Source: an uncultured Methanosarcinales archaeon (lineage in GTDB: Archaea > Halobacteriota > Methanosarcinia > Methanotrichales > Methanotrichaceae). From it: a stretch of DNA of 64,000 nucleotides. The position numbers and the translations under genes were made by a program. Positions 25,005 to 33,585 of the stretch are shown one piece after another (position 1 is the stretch's first letter; the number at the start of each line of letters is the position of its first letter). The notes under the pieces were generated by a model, which had not been told where the DNA came from, did no database searches, and saw only the letters and a program-made list of their open reading frames with translations. Location: the NCBI GenBank assembly GCA_903871465.1, contig CAIQHB010000080.1, positions 124,001 through 188,000 on the forward strand. The letters run 5' to 3'.

Positions 25005-25976
25005 CTAATACCGCCTTCTTATCATGAAGTCGGCAAGCTCCAGCATTGTCGTCTTGGCATCCGAGTCCGGCAGAACTTGCAGGGCTTTCTTGCCTTGAGC
25101 CACCATCTCCTCAGCGCGGGAGCGAGCGTATTCGATCGATCCGCTCTTCTGCAGAATAGAGATGGACTGCTGGATCTGTTCGGAGGTAGCCTCTTTCTTG
25201 CCGAAGACCGGCACAGAGACATTGTTTGCGAGGGCATGAATGATTATCAGTGTCTTCTTCCCCTCAATAAGGTCCCCGCCCTGCCTCTTTCCTGAGACCT
25301 TCTCAGGAGTGGTAAGATCGATGACGTCATCCTGCAATTGGAAACCCATGCCAGTAAGCCTGCCGAACAAATCCATTGCCAAAACGACCTCAGTCGAGGC
25401 TCCGGCCAGAATTGCACCCATGCCGGCGGAAGCGCCGTACAGAACTCCCGTCTTCTTCTCGATCATCTCCATGTACTCCGCCTCCGAGACGCTATCTCGG
25501 GCCTCAAATTCCATGTCCAGCCACTGGCCTTCACAAATCGCGGTGCAGGTTCTGGAGAGCATATTCATGGCACCCAGGAGTCTCTTGGGATCGGCAGGCG
25601 TCAATCCCAGAACCTGGAAGGCCTTGGAGTAGAGAGTATCTCCAGCCAGAATCGCACCCGACTCACCCCAGAGCTTATGGACGGCAGGCCTGCCTCGCCG
25701 TACATCGGCATTGTCCATAATGTCGTCATGGATAAGCGTGAAGTTATGGATCAGCTCTATGGAGACGGCTGCCGGAGCAAGAGCTGCGGCCTCGCCGCCC
25801 ACGGCTTCAGCTGCAAGCAACAGCATGGATGGCCGCAGCCTCTTTCCGCCTGAGTCCACCAGGTGCCGGCTCGCCTCATACAGCCCGCTCGGGTGCACCA
25901 CCGGCAGCAGCTGCTCGATGGCATCCGTCACCAGGGCGGCACGCTTTTCCAGCTCCTCTTCCATCATCATCCTCAT
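25005..25976 (-). CDS. idsA: Short-chain isoprenyl diphosphate synthase (GGPP/FPP synthase)
   Basis: Condenses IPP with allylic diphosphates to make the C15/C20 chains of archaeal ether lipids. 323 residues; the first aspartate-rich motif is DDIMD (with RRGRPAVH after it) and the second is QDDVIDL. The residues before the first motif (TLIH) decide chain length, and fit the C20 class only by analogy. Last gene of the minus-strand isoprenoid operon, after RNase J. ATG 25976 has GGAG upstream. Confidence 0.93.
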   Translation of the reverse strand: MRMMMEEELEKRAALVTDAIEQLLPVVHPSGLYEASRHLVDSGGKRLRPSMLLLAAEAVGGEAAALAPAAVSIELIHNFTLIHDDIMDNADVRRGRPAVHKLWGESGAILAGDTLYSKAFQVLGLTPADPKRLLGAMNMLSRTCTAICEGQWLDMEFEARDSVSEAEYMEMIEKKTGVLYGASAGMGAILAGASTEVVLAMDLFGRLTGMGFQLQDDVIDLTTPEKVSGKRQGGDLIEGKKTLIIIHALANNVSVPVFGKKEATSEQIQQSISILQKSGSIEYARSRAEEMVAQGKKALQVLPDSDAKTTMLELADFMIRRRY

Positions 25977-26033
25977 AACTCATTCTCCTGATCCTGATTT
26001 AGTATCCGATCTTGGTAGCTCAATCTCCGGTCA

Positions 26034-27371
26034 TCAATCGATGAGCAGCTCCTGGCCGTTCCTCACCAGATGGATATTGGAGCCCAGGGAGTAGCCAGTC
26101 TCCTCGGCCATCATGAGGTAGCTGCCGTGAGAAGGCAGGGTTCCGTGGCTGGGAATGACATGCTCCGGATTTATCATGCGCAGGAGCTCCCAGTGATCCT
26201 CCCGGCAGGCATGCCCGGAGACGTGCACATTATCGTAAATCCTGCCACCCCGCATCTTGATCTTGGTTACTACTGTGTGGCGGTTGGATTCATTCAGGGG
26301 CTGAGGAATGATTCCGGCGGAGAATATGACTTTGTCCCCTGACTCGACCAGGTAATCGGTCTCGCCATTGGCGACCCGGCTCAAGATGGCGCCCGGCTCC
26401 CCCTGATGGCCGGTCATGATGGGCAGATATTTGTCCTTGCCTTCGGTCATGATCCTCTTCAGGGCTTTGTCCACCGACTTTCTTCTCCCGAAGACCGTCA
26501 CCTCTCCTTGCCCGGCATATCCCGTCCGCACAGCCGTGCCCCAGTATTTCTCCATGGACCGGCCAAGAAGTACAGGTTTTCGGCCCATCTTGTGGGCGCC
26601 TTCAATTATAGCCCTGATGCGGGCAATATGAGAAGAAAAGGTCGTGACCATGACACCGGATTTCGACTCTTCCGTACCGATGAGCACATCCATTACCAGG
26701 TCTTTGGCGATCTTCTCGGAGGGCGTCTTTCCCGATATGGAGGCGTTCGTGGTCTCGGTGATAAGTGCCAGCACACCTTCCTTTCCCAGAGCTCTGAGCC
26801 TGGCAAAGTCTGGAGGCTCGCCCAAGGTCGGGCTCCGGTCGATCTTGTAATCATTCGCATATATTATGATGCCTTTTGGGGTGTGAATGGCAGCAAACAC
26901 GGCATCTACAATGCTGTGCTGCACGCGAACGAACTCCAGCTCGATATCCGGGGTGACCTGAAAGCGTTCTCCTGCATTCATGGTCTTGAGTGGATTGTTC
27001 ACTCCGAATATCTTCTCCGACTTGATCTCCTGATTGATGAGATCCGCAGTAAACGGCGTGGCTACGATTGGAGCATGATACTTATGGGCCAGTTTAGAGA
27101 TGGCACCAATATGATCCAGGTGACCGTGCGTGCAGGCAATTGCCCTTACTTTTCCATCAATGTTCTCCATTATGCTGTCATCGGGAATGGCGCCCATGTT
27201 GATCAGGTCAGCGGCATGCAGTGACTCCACGTCAGTGTCTTCATGAATCTGCACACGATCCAGCCGGATGCCCATATCCATTACCACGATATCTTTTCCG
27301 ATCCTTATCGCCGTCATGTTACGGCCAATTTCGTTGTAGCCGCCCACAGCGATGATTGCAATGTCTTTCAT
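26034..27371 (-). CDS. rnj: Archaeal RNase J, metallo-beta-lactamase/beta-CASP nuclease
   Basis: 5'-3' exoribonuclease of RNA turnover, 445 residues. Metal-binding motif HGHLDHIG, beta-CASP histidines in VHVSGHACREDH and IPSHGTLPSHG. Its start overlaps the stop of the isomerase gene (ATGA), so the two are translationally coupled. Placement of RNase J between isoprenoid genes is common in euryarchaea and here links RNA processing to the ribosomal operon upstream. Confidence 0.93.
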   Translation of the reverse strand: MKDIAIIAVGGYNEIGRNMTAIRIGKDIVVMDMGIRLDRVQIHEDTDVESLHAADLINMGAIPDDSIMENIDGKVRAIACTHGHLDHIGAISKLAHKYHAPIVATPFTADLINQEIKSEKIFGVNNPLKTMNAGERFQVTPDIELEFVRVQHSIVDAVFAAIHTPKGIIIYANDYKIDRSPTLGEPPDFARLRALGKEGVLALITETTNASISGKTPSEKIAKDLVMDVLIGTEESKSGVMVTTFSSHIARIRAIIEGAHKMGRKPVLLGRSMEKYWGTAVRTGYAGQGEVTVFGRRKSVDKALKRIMTEGKDKYLPIMTGHQGEPGAILSRVANGETDYLVESGDKVIFSAGIIPQPLNESNRHTVVTKIKMRGGRIYDNVHVSGHACREDHWELLRMINPEHVIPSHGTLPSHGSYLMMAEETGYSLGSNIHLVRNGQELLID

Positions 27372-28468
27372 CTTGCCAACTCTCTATAAACAGAATATTT
27401 TCTCAAATCGAAACCCCGTGCATCCAGCCAATCTCTGGTCCTTCCTAGAACCACGAGAGGAACACTTGCCAACTGTCGCACTTCCTCACATCCGGTGAGG
27501 AACATTGAGATCCTCAGCGCCCGGATATAGGGATTCATAGCCTTAACAACCGATTTTGTATCTATTGTGGCAGGTTTGAGCATGGGAAGAGCAGTCTCCG
27601 CCAGACTGGCGCCAACGGACAGGCTCTTGGCTACATCCAGGCCGTTACGAACTCCTCCGGAAGATATGACGTCCAATCCCTGTGCTTTGCACTCGATAAT
27701 ACTTACTGGCGTAGGAATTCCCCAGCTCCAAAATAGCCGCCCCATCTCTTCCAGTTCACTGTCCCCTACCTCTGCTGCGCGATAAGCCTCAACCCCGGCC
27801 CAGGAAAGACCGCCCACGCCTGAGACATCAACTATCTTGACTCCTGCTTTTGCCAGTTTCAGAGCGGCCTCGAGAGATATGCCGGCACCAGTCTCCTTGA
27901 CGATGATGGGAACCCGTCCCCTGGCTGCAGACTCAATCGCCTCCAGAATGCCGGAAGCCTCTTTGTCGCCTTCCGGTTGAATGCTCTCCTGCAGGAAGTT
28001 CAAATGAACTGCAACTGCATTTGCGTCTATCATCTCTACCAGGCGGTCTATGACCTCCGGTCCTGATCTCTTCAGCTGTACGGCACCAATATTGCCGATG
28101 ATGGGGATGTCCGGAGCCGCATCCCGGACGGCTGAGAAGGTATCCTCAAGACTTTTGTCCTCGAGTGCAGCCCTCTGTGAGCCTACTCCCAGGGCGATAC
28201 CTAATTCGGATGCTGCCTCTGCCAGGCGAACATTAATCTCTTTGACTAGAGGATGGCCTCCCGTCATGGCGCCGATGATGAGGGGAGCAGATAGCCTCTT
28301 TCCGAGAAACCGGCAAGTGGTATCGATATCGGCCTCATTGATCTCGGGAAGAGCCTTATGGATGAGCACAAGATCGTCAAAGGGTCTGGAGTTCGCTTCC
28401 ACAGGCTTTTCCAGGCAGATTCTGATATGATCGAGCTTGCGGCTGGATGTGGTCAATTGGGCCTCCAA
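27368..28468 (-). CDS. fni: Isopentenyl-diphosphate delta-isomerase, type 2
   Basis: FMN- and NAD(P)H-dependent enzyme that converts IPP to DMAPP. 366 residues with a TIM barrel: substrate motif TTSSRKLDHIRICLE at the N-terminus, GAMTGG, the flavin motif DVSGVGGLSWAGVE, and SSGGVRNGLDVAKSL. It overlaps the kinase gene by 16 bases and RNase J by 4. Part of the alternative mevalonate pathway with the two kinases just upstream. Confidence 0.95.
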   Translation of the reverse strand: MEAQLTTSSRKLDHIRICLEKPVEANSRPFDDLVLIHKALPEINEADIDTTCRFLGKRLSAPLIIGAMTGGHPLVKEINVRLAEAASELGIALGVGSQRAALEDKSLEDTFSAVRDAAPDIPIIGNIGAVQLKRSGPEVIDRLVEMIDANAVAVHLNFLQESIQPEGDKEASGILEAIESAARGRVPIIVKETGAGISLEAALKLAKAGVKIVDVSGVGGLSWAGVEAYRAAEVGDSELEEMGRLFWSWGIPTPVSIIECKAQGLDVISSGGVRNGLDVAKSLSVGASLAETALPMLKPATIDTKSVVKAMNPYIRALRISMFLTGCEEVRQLASVPLVVLGRTRDWLDARGFDLRKYSVYRELAR

Positions 28469-29205
28469 ACTCTCGTTCCTATGGACTCACCCCGCAAGGC
28501 ACATACAATGTTCCCCCGTCTGGCGGCGTTGAATATAACTGAATCGATTCCCGTATCTGCCAGATTCAGTAATTCCTGGAGCTTTCCCCTCATGCCGCCT
28601 GTAACGTCAACTCCTGCGCTCTCCCCAATGGCGCATTCGATTGCAGGAAGATCAACCCTTGTAATCTCAGAGAGAGGCCGACCGGAAAGAAGCACCCCAT
28701 CGACATCGCAACCCACGGCTACGACCTCGGCCTGCAGAGCTCTGGCAAGAAATGTGACGAGCTGGTCTCCGGAGACGATCCCGGCTTTCCTCGTTGCATC
28801 CATGGCCACATCTCCGTGCAGTACCGGCATTAGGCCATCTTTCAGCATGGCTTTCAGCGGCTCCAGGGCAAAGCTATCTATTCTGCCGTTCGATAGGAGA
28901 ATGCAGGAGAGAGGATGAACCGGCAATGAATCTACGCCCGCGCGGCTCAAGGCCTTGACCACAAGATCATTCAGCCTGGCCACAGATGCGTGCGTCACTC
29001 TCAAACCTTCCGGACTGAAGCACAAGGGCAGACCGTACCTTTTGGCGGGGAAGTGCCCAAAGGACCCTGCACCATGTACAAGCACCAGGTCTTCCGGACG
29101 GGCTGCAATCTCCTGAGCCACGCGTGATATCTCATCCCGGCGGGCGGCATTATCTCTGGTTTTATCTGTCAAGATGCTTCCCCCGATCTTCAAGACCTTA
29201 GTCAC
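28453..29205 (-). CDS. ipk: Isopentenyl phosphate kinase
   Basis: Phosphorylates isopentenyl phosphate to IPP, the last activation step of the archaeal mevalonate route. 250 residues of the amino-acid kinase fold: KIGGSILTDK at the N-terminus, HGAGSFGH with the catalytic histidine, and the VDGVLLSGRP loop. Starts with GTG overlapping the mevalonate kinase stop codon by four bases (GTGA). Gene order mevalonate kinase - IPK - isomerase is typical of archaea. Confidence 0.94.
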   Translation of the reverse strand: MTKVLKIGGSILTDKTRDNAARRDEISRVAQEIAARPEDLVLVHGAGSFGHFPAKRYGLPLCFSPEGLRVTHASVARLNDLVVKALSRAGVDSLPVHPLSCILLSNGRIDSFALEPLKAMLKDGLMPVLHGDVAMDATRKAGIVSGDQLVTFLARALQAEVVAVGCDVDGVLLSGRPLSEITRVDLPAIECAIGESAGVDVTGGMRGKLQELLNLADTGIDSVIFNAARRGNIVCALRGESIGTRVWRPN

Positions 29206-30158
29206 GAGTCACTCTCCAGCCTCACTCCCTCGCATCCAGTTTTAACCGCAAAAGCCGATCCTCTTGCCTGTCTCAGAGCCGCCATCAATGCTTCTCTGGG
29301 ACCGGTCTGCGGCAAAGCTATTATGCAACCGCCACCGCCTGCGCCGGTAAGCTTTGCTCCCAGGGCACTCCCAACATTTCGCGCTGCATAGACCAATTCA
29401 GATAGCTCCCTGGTGCATACGCCGAGGGCCTCCAGCAAGCCGTGGTTGAGGTTCATCAGCTCTCCCAGCCTTGACATCTCCTGCTCTCTGATCAGGGGAA
29501 CCGCTCGCTCCGATATGGCTCCAATGGCCTGGAATATGGGCTCGACGACATCAGGATAGCATTCCTTCAGGCGCTGAACCTTCTCCACCTCGGAAAACGT
29601 ATCATGGGACATTTTTGTACATCCCACAATCAGATCCAACTGGGGGAGATCGATGGGCTGGACCTCTCTTGTGACCCGGCAGTAGCCTCCAAAGGTGGCA
29701 AGAGCGGTATCCATCTGGCTTCCGAGGCCGTTTTGAACCCGCTTTTCTATATGGTAGGCGGTGGATGCAATCTCTTTTCGGGAGAGCCCGAGGCCCAGGT
29801 GTTCGTTTATAGCCGTCACTGTGGCGACCACGATGGCAGCCGAGGATCCCAAACCTGCCGCAGGGGGAATATCCGATTCGATCTTGACGGATATATCTCG
29901 TATCTCAAATTCACGAAGTGCTGCTGAGACGTATCGTGTAGCATGCACTGCATCCGAGGACATGAGCTGGCCGGTGATCAGGTCCATAGAGAATCCACTC
30001 AAAGCAAGGTCCTCTGTCTCAATCAGGACTTTTCCGGGCAGATCCTGCAGTGTAACCTTTGCTCGCAGGTCTATGGCTCCGCCCAACGCAGCAACTCCAG
30101 AGACGACGGCATGCTCTCCAAAAAGGATGATCTTGCCGGGAGCCGAGGCCGTTGTCAT
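29202..30158 (-). CDS. mvk: Mevalonate kinase (GHMP family)
   Basis: First kinase of the mevalonate pathway. 318 residues with the three GHMP motifs: APGKIILFGEHAVV, the ATP loop PPAAGLGSSAAIV, and KLTGAGGGGCIIAL. The catalytic aspartate is in NGLGSQMDTALATFGG. Begins 13 bases after the MEMO-like gene and is coupled to IPK. Confidence 0.95.
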   Translation of the reverse strand: MTTASAPGKIILFGEHAVVSGVAALGGAIDLRAKVTLQDLPGKVLIETEDLALSGFSMDLITGQLMSSDAVHATRYVSAALREFEIRDISVKIESDIPPAAGLGSSAAIVVATVTAINEHLGLGLSRKEIASTAYHIEKRVQNGLGSQMDTALATFGGYCRVTREVQPIDLPQLDLIVGCTKMSHDTFSEVEKVQRLKECYPDVVEPIFQAIGAISERAVPLIREQEMSRLGELMNLNHGLLEALGVCTRELSELVYAARNVGSALGAKLTGAGGGGCIIALPQTGPREALMAALRQARGSAFAVKTGCEGVRLESDS

Positions 30159-30170
30159 AAGAGACCCACC

Positions 30171-30959
30171 TCAGGTGAAGACAATCGCTCCGTATCCGAC
30201 TACCTGGCCGTAGTCGCCACTGACGTCTCCACTGGTAGCATAACGGAGCAGTTTGCCACTGACACATCCCATGTCCGCTGCGGCCGTGATGGTTGCGGCT
30301 ATCGGCCCGTAGCCACATGCTGTCGCACTGTAGCGAGAAACTCTGGCGTAGAGCTCCGGGACATCCATATTCAAGATGGCCTCTATCAATTGGGCATCCA
30401 CCTTTCGTGCGGTCTCTTGCGGCTCATAGTGAGTGAAATCGCTGCTGGCAATCACGGTACAATTTCGCTTCAGTTTTCGAATGGCCAACGCTAGCTCCCG
30501 ACCTACCTCCGCCGCCGTTTCTTCATCCTGCATTCCCATGGAGATAGGAAGAATCTTGAATTCCTGAAAACGTGACTGAAGAAATGGGATCTGGACCTCA
30601 ATAGAATGTTCATGCTGGTGAGCAATCTCATCCTGGTCAATAATCGTCCCTTCCAGGGCCTCGGCCAACTCCAGATCCGGCTGAACGACTCCGAGAGGCG
30701 TTTTCCATGAATCACGAGAGAGAGCCACAGGTGAACCGAATCCGTGATGATTGGGTCCCAGTATCACATAGGTTTCTCTTTTCGGGAGGCGAGAATAGAC
30801 CTCACCGGCAACAGCACCCGAATAGATATATCCCGCATGTGGTACCACGCCCCCATAGATCGGCATCTCTTCCGCCTGTGGCAGCATATCTTCCAGCTGA
30901 TGCTTCAGCTCTGCTGCATTGCCTGGATAGAACTGTCCTGCAACAGCCGGAAGACGCAT
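30171..30959 (-). CDS. MEMO1 family protein (AmmeMemoRadiSam system protein B)
   Basis: 262 residues of the MEMO/class III extradiol dioxygenase-like fold: AVAGQFYPGNAAELK at the N-terminus, VVPHAGYIYSG, LGPNHHGFGSPVALS, and SSDFTHYEPQ. The archaeal MEMO gene regularly sits between rpsB and mevalonate kinase, but its reaction is not settled; a role with radical SAM/AMMECR1 partners has been proposed from gene neighbourhoods. Those partners are not in the window. Confidence 0.93.
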   Translation of the reverse strand: MRLPAVAGQFYPGNAAELKHQLEDMLPQAEEMPIYGGVVPHAGYIYSGAVAGEVYSRLPKRETYVILGPNHHGFGSPVALSRDSWKTPLGVVQPDLELAEALEGTIIDQDEIAHQHEHSIEVQIPFLQSRFQEFKILPISMGMQDEETAAEVGRELALAIRKLKRNCTVIASSDFTHYEPQETARKVDAQLIEAILNMDVPELYARVSRYSATACGYGPIAATITAAADMGCVSGKLLRYATSGDVSGDYGQVVGYGAIVFT

Positions 30960-30962
30960 GGA

Positions 30963-31583
30963 TCAAAACTCCATCTCGAAGTCCGAGATAGTGTATTTGA
31001 AGCGATCTTCTTCGCCGCGCTCGCGCAAGACCTGACGGGCCAAGAGCCAGTAGATAAGCGTTAGAGCCTTTCTGCCCTTATTGTTGGTGGGTATCACCAG
31101 GTCAACATTGGAGGTCATATTGTTGGTATCGCACAGAGCGATTACCGGTATGCCTATATCCACGCCTTCATTGACTGCCTGGGCATCTCCGCTGGGATCT
31201 GTGGTTATGAGAGCATCTGGTTCCATGAAGCCCCGGAAGGCCGGATTGGTCAGGGTATTGGGCACAAACCTGCCTACGTTCGCACTGGCGCCGATGGCCT
31301 TGGCGAACATGGTGGCCGGCCTCTGGCCGTATTGCCTGGCAGAAACGACCAGTATGTTTGCCGGGTCGTACTTGGCCAGGAATTTGGCAGCCAGACGGAT
31401 GCGCTTGTCAGTGGACTGAACATCCAGGACATAGAGCCCGTCCGTCCTCACCCTGTAAATGTAGGGCATCATATCATTTGTTTTCTGCTGAGTACCAATG
31501 TGCACGCCCGCTGCGAGGTACTCGTCGATTGGTATGAGAGTCTCATATTCTCCCGCTACCGTTATCACCTCATCTTCTACCAA
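30963..31583 (-). CDS. rps2: 30S ribosomal protein S2
   Basis: Small-subunit ribosomal protein (uS2). 206 residues with the archaeal features [16 protein letters not shown] and FVPNTLTNP, and the [14 protein letters not shown] segment. Starts with TTG at 31583, preceded by GGTGAA. Only three bases separate its stop from the MEMO gene. Member of the L18e-S2 operon. Confidence 0.97.
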   Translation of the reverse strand: MVEDEVITVAGEYETLIPIDEYLAAGVHIGTQQKTNDMMPYIYRVRTDGLYVLDVQSTDKRIRLAAKFLAKYDPANILVVSARQYGQRPATMFAKAIGASANVGRFVPNTLTNPAFRGFMEPDALITTDPSGDAQAVNEGVDIGIPVIALCDTNNMTSNVDLVIPTNNKGRKALTLIYWLLARQVLRERGEEDRFKYTISDFEMEF

Positions 31584-31588
31584 CTAAT

Positions 31589-31777
31589 TCACCTACCTAA
31601 ATTGCGATCGCGTTTTACAGTGATGGGAATTACGCCCAGTTTCATCTCTTCAAGCGCTATTTCGAGAGGGTCGGTTAAACTGGTATCGATCAACACTGGA
31701 GCGCCCATGAAAACTTGTAAAGCCCGTGCTCCTACAATGCGCGCACGTTCATATCTGGTATATTTCTCGCCCTTCAA
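31589..31777 (-). CDS. rpoK: DNA-directed RNA polymerase subunit K (Rpo6)
   Basis: 62 residues, homologous to bacterial omega and eukaryotic RPB6; helps assemble the polymerase. The signature [22 protein letters not shown] and [20 protein letters not shown] are complete. The start is TTG with GAGGTG upstream. It follows the tRNA-Pro gene in the operon. Confidence 0.96.
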   Translation of the reverse strand: MKGEKYTRYERARIVGARALQVFMGAPVLIDTSLTDPLEIALEEMKLGVIPITVKRDRNLGR

Positions 31778-31804
31778 ATAGACACCTCAAAAGGAAGAGT
31801 ATGA

Positions 31805-31879
31805 TGGGGTTGCTGAGATTCGAACTCAGGTCACAGCGTCCCGAACGCTGTAGGATGGACCAGGCTACCCTACAACCCC
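31805..31879 (-). tRNA. tRNA-Pro (anticodon CGG)
   Basis: On the minus strand the acceptor arms ggggttg and caacccc pair perfectly with discriminator A. The D-stem (gggt/atcc), the anticodon stem cagcg/cgctg around the loop ttcggga, and the T-arm with gttcgaatc all form. The loop reads anticodon CGG, so it decodes the proline codon CCG. No encoded CCA is present. It sits between rpoN and rpoK, inside the ribosomal operon, and must be cut out of the same transcript or carry its own promoter. Confidence 0.95.
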
Positions 31880-31882
31880 CTT

Positions 31883-32068
31883 CTACTGGTACCGCCTAAG
31901 CGTTTCCACTATCTCCACATGAGAAAGAAGCATGCGCCTGCAGCAGTATTTCTCTATTCCCAAGTCATCTAAGACTTTGCCGGGAGGCTCGGTCTTGATG
32001 CGCTCCCGGTATTCCTCCCAGACATGGGAGATCACTTTGCCACAGGAAAAGCACCTGACTGGAATCAA
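31883..32068 (-). CDS. rpoN: DNA-directed RNA polymerase subunit N (Rpo10)
   Basis: 61 residues, homologue of eukaryotic RPB10, with the zinc motif CFSCGK near the N-terminus and YCCRRM further on. Starts with TTG at 32068, with AGGTGA upstream. Only three bases lie between its stop and the tRNA-Pro gene. Confidence 0.97.
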   Translation of the reverse strand: MIPVRCFSCGKVISHVWEEYRERIKTEPPGKVLDDLGIEKYCCRRMLLSHVEIVETLRRYQ

Positions 32069-32074
32069 GCCGTT

Positions 32075-32473
32075 TCACCTGTAGGACTTCTGGTACTTAG
32101 ACCTGGCACCGAGACCACCGAACTTTTTTCTCTCCTTATGGCGATGATCGCTGACAAGGAGATTTCGGTCATATTCGGAGAAGGCCTCTTTTAATGCTGT
32201 ATCCCCGGTCCATTCCACAATGCCTTTGGCGATTGCAGTGCGGACGGCGTCTGTCTGGCCCATTGTTCCGCCACCGCTCACCACGACATCGATATTCATC
32301 CCTTTGATCAGATCTCCCGCGATCTGAACGGGTTCCTGAATCTTGAGTCTGGCCAACCGGGGCTCATGGATCTCAAGGGGCACTTTGTTGATGCGAACAA
32401 TGCCCTTTCCTTCCTTCAGAGTGGCCCTTGCAGTTGCCGTCTTCTTCTTTCCCGAGGTATTAATTATCTTCAT
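32075..32473 (-). CDS. rps9: 30S ribosomal protein S9
   Basis: uS9, 132 residues. Shows [18 protein letters not shown] at the N-terminus, [19 protein letters not shown] in the centre, and the basic tail ([17 protein letters not shown]) that reaches the P-site tRNA. ATG start with GAGGTT upstream. Confidence 0.97.
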   Translation of the reverse strand: MKIINTSGKKKTATARATLKEGKGIVRINKVPLEIHEPRLARLKIQEPVQIAGDLIKGMNIDVVVSGGGTMGQTDAVRTAIAKGIVEWTGDTALKEAFSEYDRNLLVSDHRHKERKKFGGLGARSKYQKSYR

Positions 32474-32483
32474 AGCGAACCTC

Positions 32484-32903
32484 TCAGAAGTTTGCTCCGA
32501 GCCTCTTGCTCAAGGCGCCAAGCTCGATATATTTGTTATTGCTCTCAGTTCTCATCTTCGCAGCATCAGGCTGCTCCAATGGCAATCCCTTTAGTTCTCG
32601 GGGGATGCCAACGTATGTCTTGAGCCGGGAGAATGCATCTCGTCCCCTTCTCATCTTGTGGGGAAGCATGCCGCGTACGGTCCTCTTGAGAATCATCTCC
32701 GGCCTGCGGGGGAAGTAGGGACCTCTCTCCTTATGACCACGAGCCCTAGTTTGGCCGTAATCGCCGAAAATGTAATCTCTTCCGCCGGTAATGAGGACCT
32801 TCTCAGCATTGACAATCTTGACCTCTTCGCCAGCCAAAAGGCTCTTGGCGGTTACACTCGCCAGGCGTCCCAGGACCAATCCAGTTGCATCTACTACTAT
32901 CAT
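32484..32903 (-). CDS. rpl13: 50S ribosomal protein L13
   Basis: uL13, 139 residues. Conserved parts: [18 protein letters not shown], the [18 protein letters not shown] loop and [21 protein letters not shown] 32903 with GAGGTGA upstream. Confidence 0.97.
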   Translation of the reverse strand: MIVVDATGLVLGRLASVTAKSLLAGEEVKIVNAEKVLITGGRDYIFGDYGQTRARGHKERGPYFPRRPEMILKRTVRGMLPHKMRRGRDAFSRLKTYVGIPRELKGLPLEQPDAAKMRTESNNKYIELGALSKRLGANF

Positions 32904-32907
32904 TGCT

Positions 32908-33267
32908 TCACCTCAAAATCTTTATGCCTGATCCCTTGGGGTGCTCTTGCACCAGCTTTTCGATTAGCAAGCACTTACCGCCGGCACCTGTAATCTTGGA
33001 CATGGCCTGGCTGCTAAAATTGAGTGCGGCGACTGTTACACTATGTTCCAGATCGCCAGAGGCCAGAACCTTTCCCGCCACAAGGACCGTATCATTAGGC
33101 TGGGTGTGCCTGTTGATCTTGCTGAGGTTAACAGCAGCATAGTTGCGACTGGGCTTCTCCAGTCTCTTGGCTATATCACGCCAGAGAGGAGCGCCATTCT
33201 CGCGAGAGGCCGCCTTAAGATCGCCAATAAGGCGGGCTATTCTTGGATTTGTCTTCTCAAATGTCAT
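32908..33267 (-). CDS. rpl18e: 50S ribosomal protein L18e
   Basis: Archaeal/eukaryotic eL18, 119 residues ([43 protein letters not shown]). First gene of the operon. ATG 33267 is preceded by GGAGG. Its leader of about 100 bases is highly structured. Confidence 0.96.
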   Translation of the reverse strand: MTFEKTNPRIARLIGDLKAASRENGAPLWRDIAKRLEKPSRNYAAVNLSKINRHTQPNDTVLVAGKVLASGDLEHSVTVAALNFSSQAMSKITGAGGKCLLIEKLVQEHPKGSGIKILR

Positions 33268-33292
33268 TTAAATCCTCCGCATGGCCTCAATA

Positions 33293-33360
33293 GGGCCGAC
33301 TCACGCGCCAAGCGCGCGTTCGAACCTGTCGGTTCATGCGCCCAGGGCATCTTATCCCTG
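33293..33360 (-). promoter_or_regulatory. Structured 5' leader of the L18e operon
   Basis: Two adjacent hairpins in the untranslated leader. The larger one nests ggg/ccc, ccgac (33296-33300)/gtcgg (33328-33332) and acgcgc (33303-33308)/gcgcgt (33314-33319) around a 5-base loop. The smaller pairs caggg (33343-33347) with ccctg (33356-33360). No tRNA or known riboswitch fits. Autoregulation by a ribosomal protein is possible but inferred. Confidence 0.55.
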
Positions 33361-33388
33361 TGCGGAATATGTAGATCGATAATGCGTC

Positions 33389-33405
33389 AGTATTTAAGGG
33401 TTTGC
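33389..33405 (-). promoter_or_regulatory. TATA box and BRE of the ribosomal operon
   Basis: On the minus strand, caaaccc followed by cttaaatact resembles BRE plus TATA box. A start about 25 bases later (near 33365) would place the two hairpins at the 5' end of the transcript. Confidence 0.6.
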
Positions 33406-33585
33406 CAACGCGGAACGCGACAAAGCGAACACTTCGAAGAGATCGCTTCTCGACGAGGAGCCAATTCCCGGGACAACAGCTCGAACCCACGGGTAAAAGC
33501 CATAGGTCGAAGCCAGAAGTAAGATATTAATATGGCGAGAGTAACTTCTTACAAATTAGAAGAAAGTTAAATCGGGCGAAGTTAA

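Noticed and set aside
26406-27224. 272-residue plus-strand frame
   Set aside because: Shadow of RNase J.
33287-33530. Possible tRNA-Leu ahead of rpl18e
   Set aside because: gttcgaa-like sequence is present, but acceptor and anticodon stems do not form; a structured leader explains it better.
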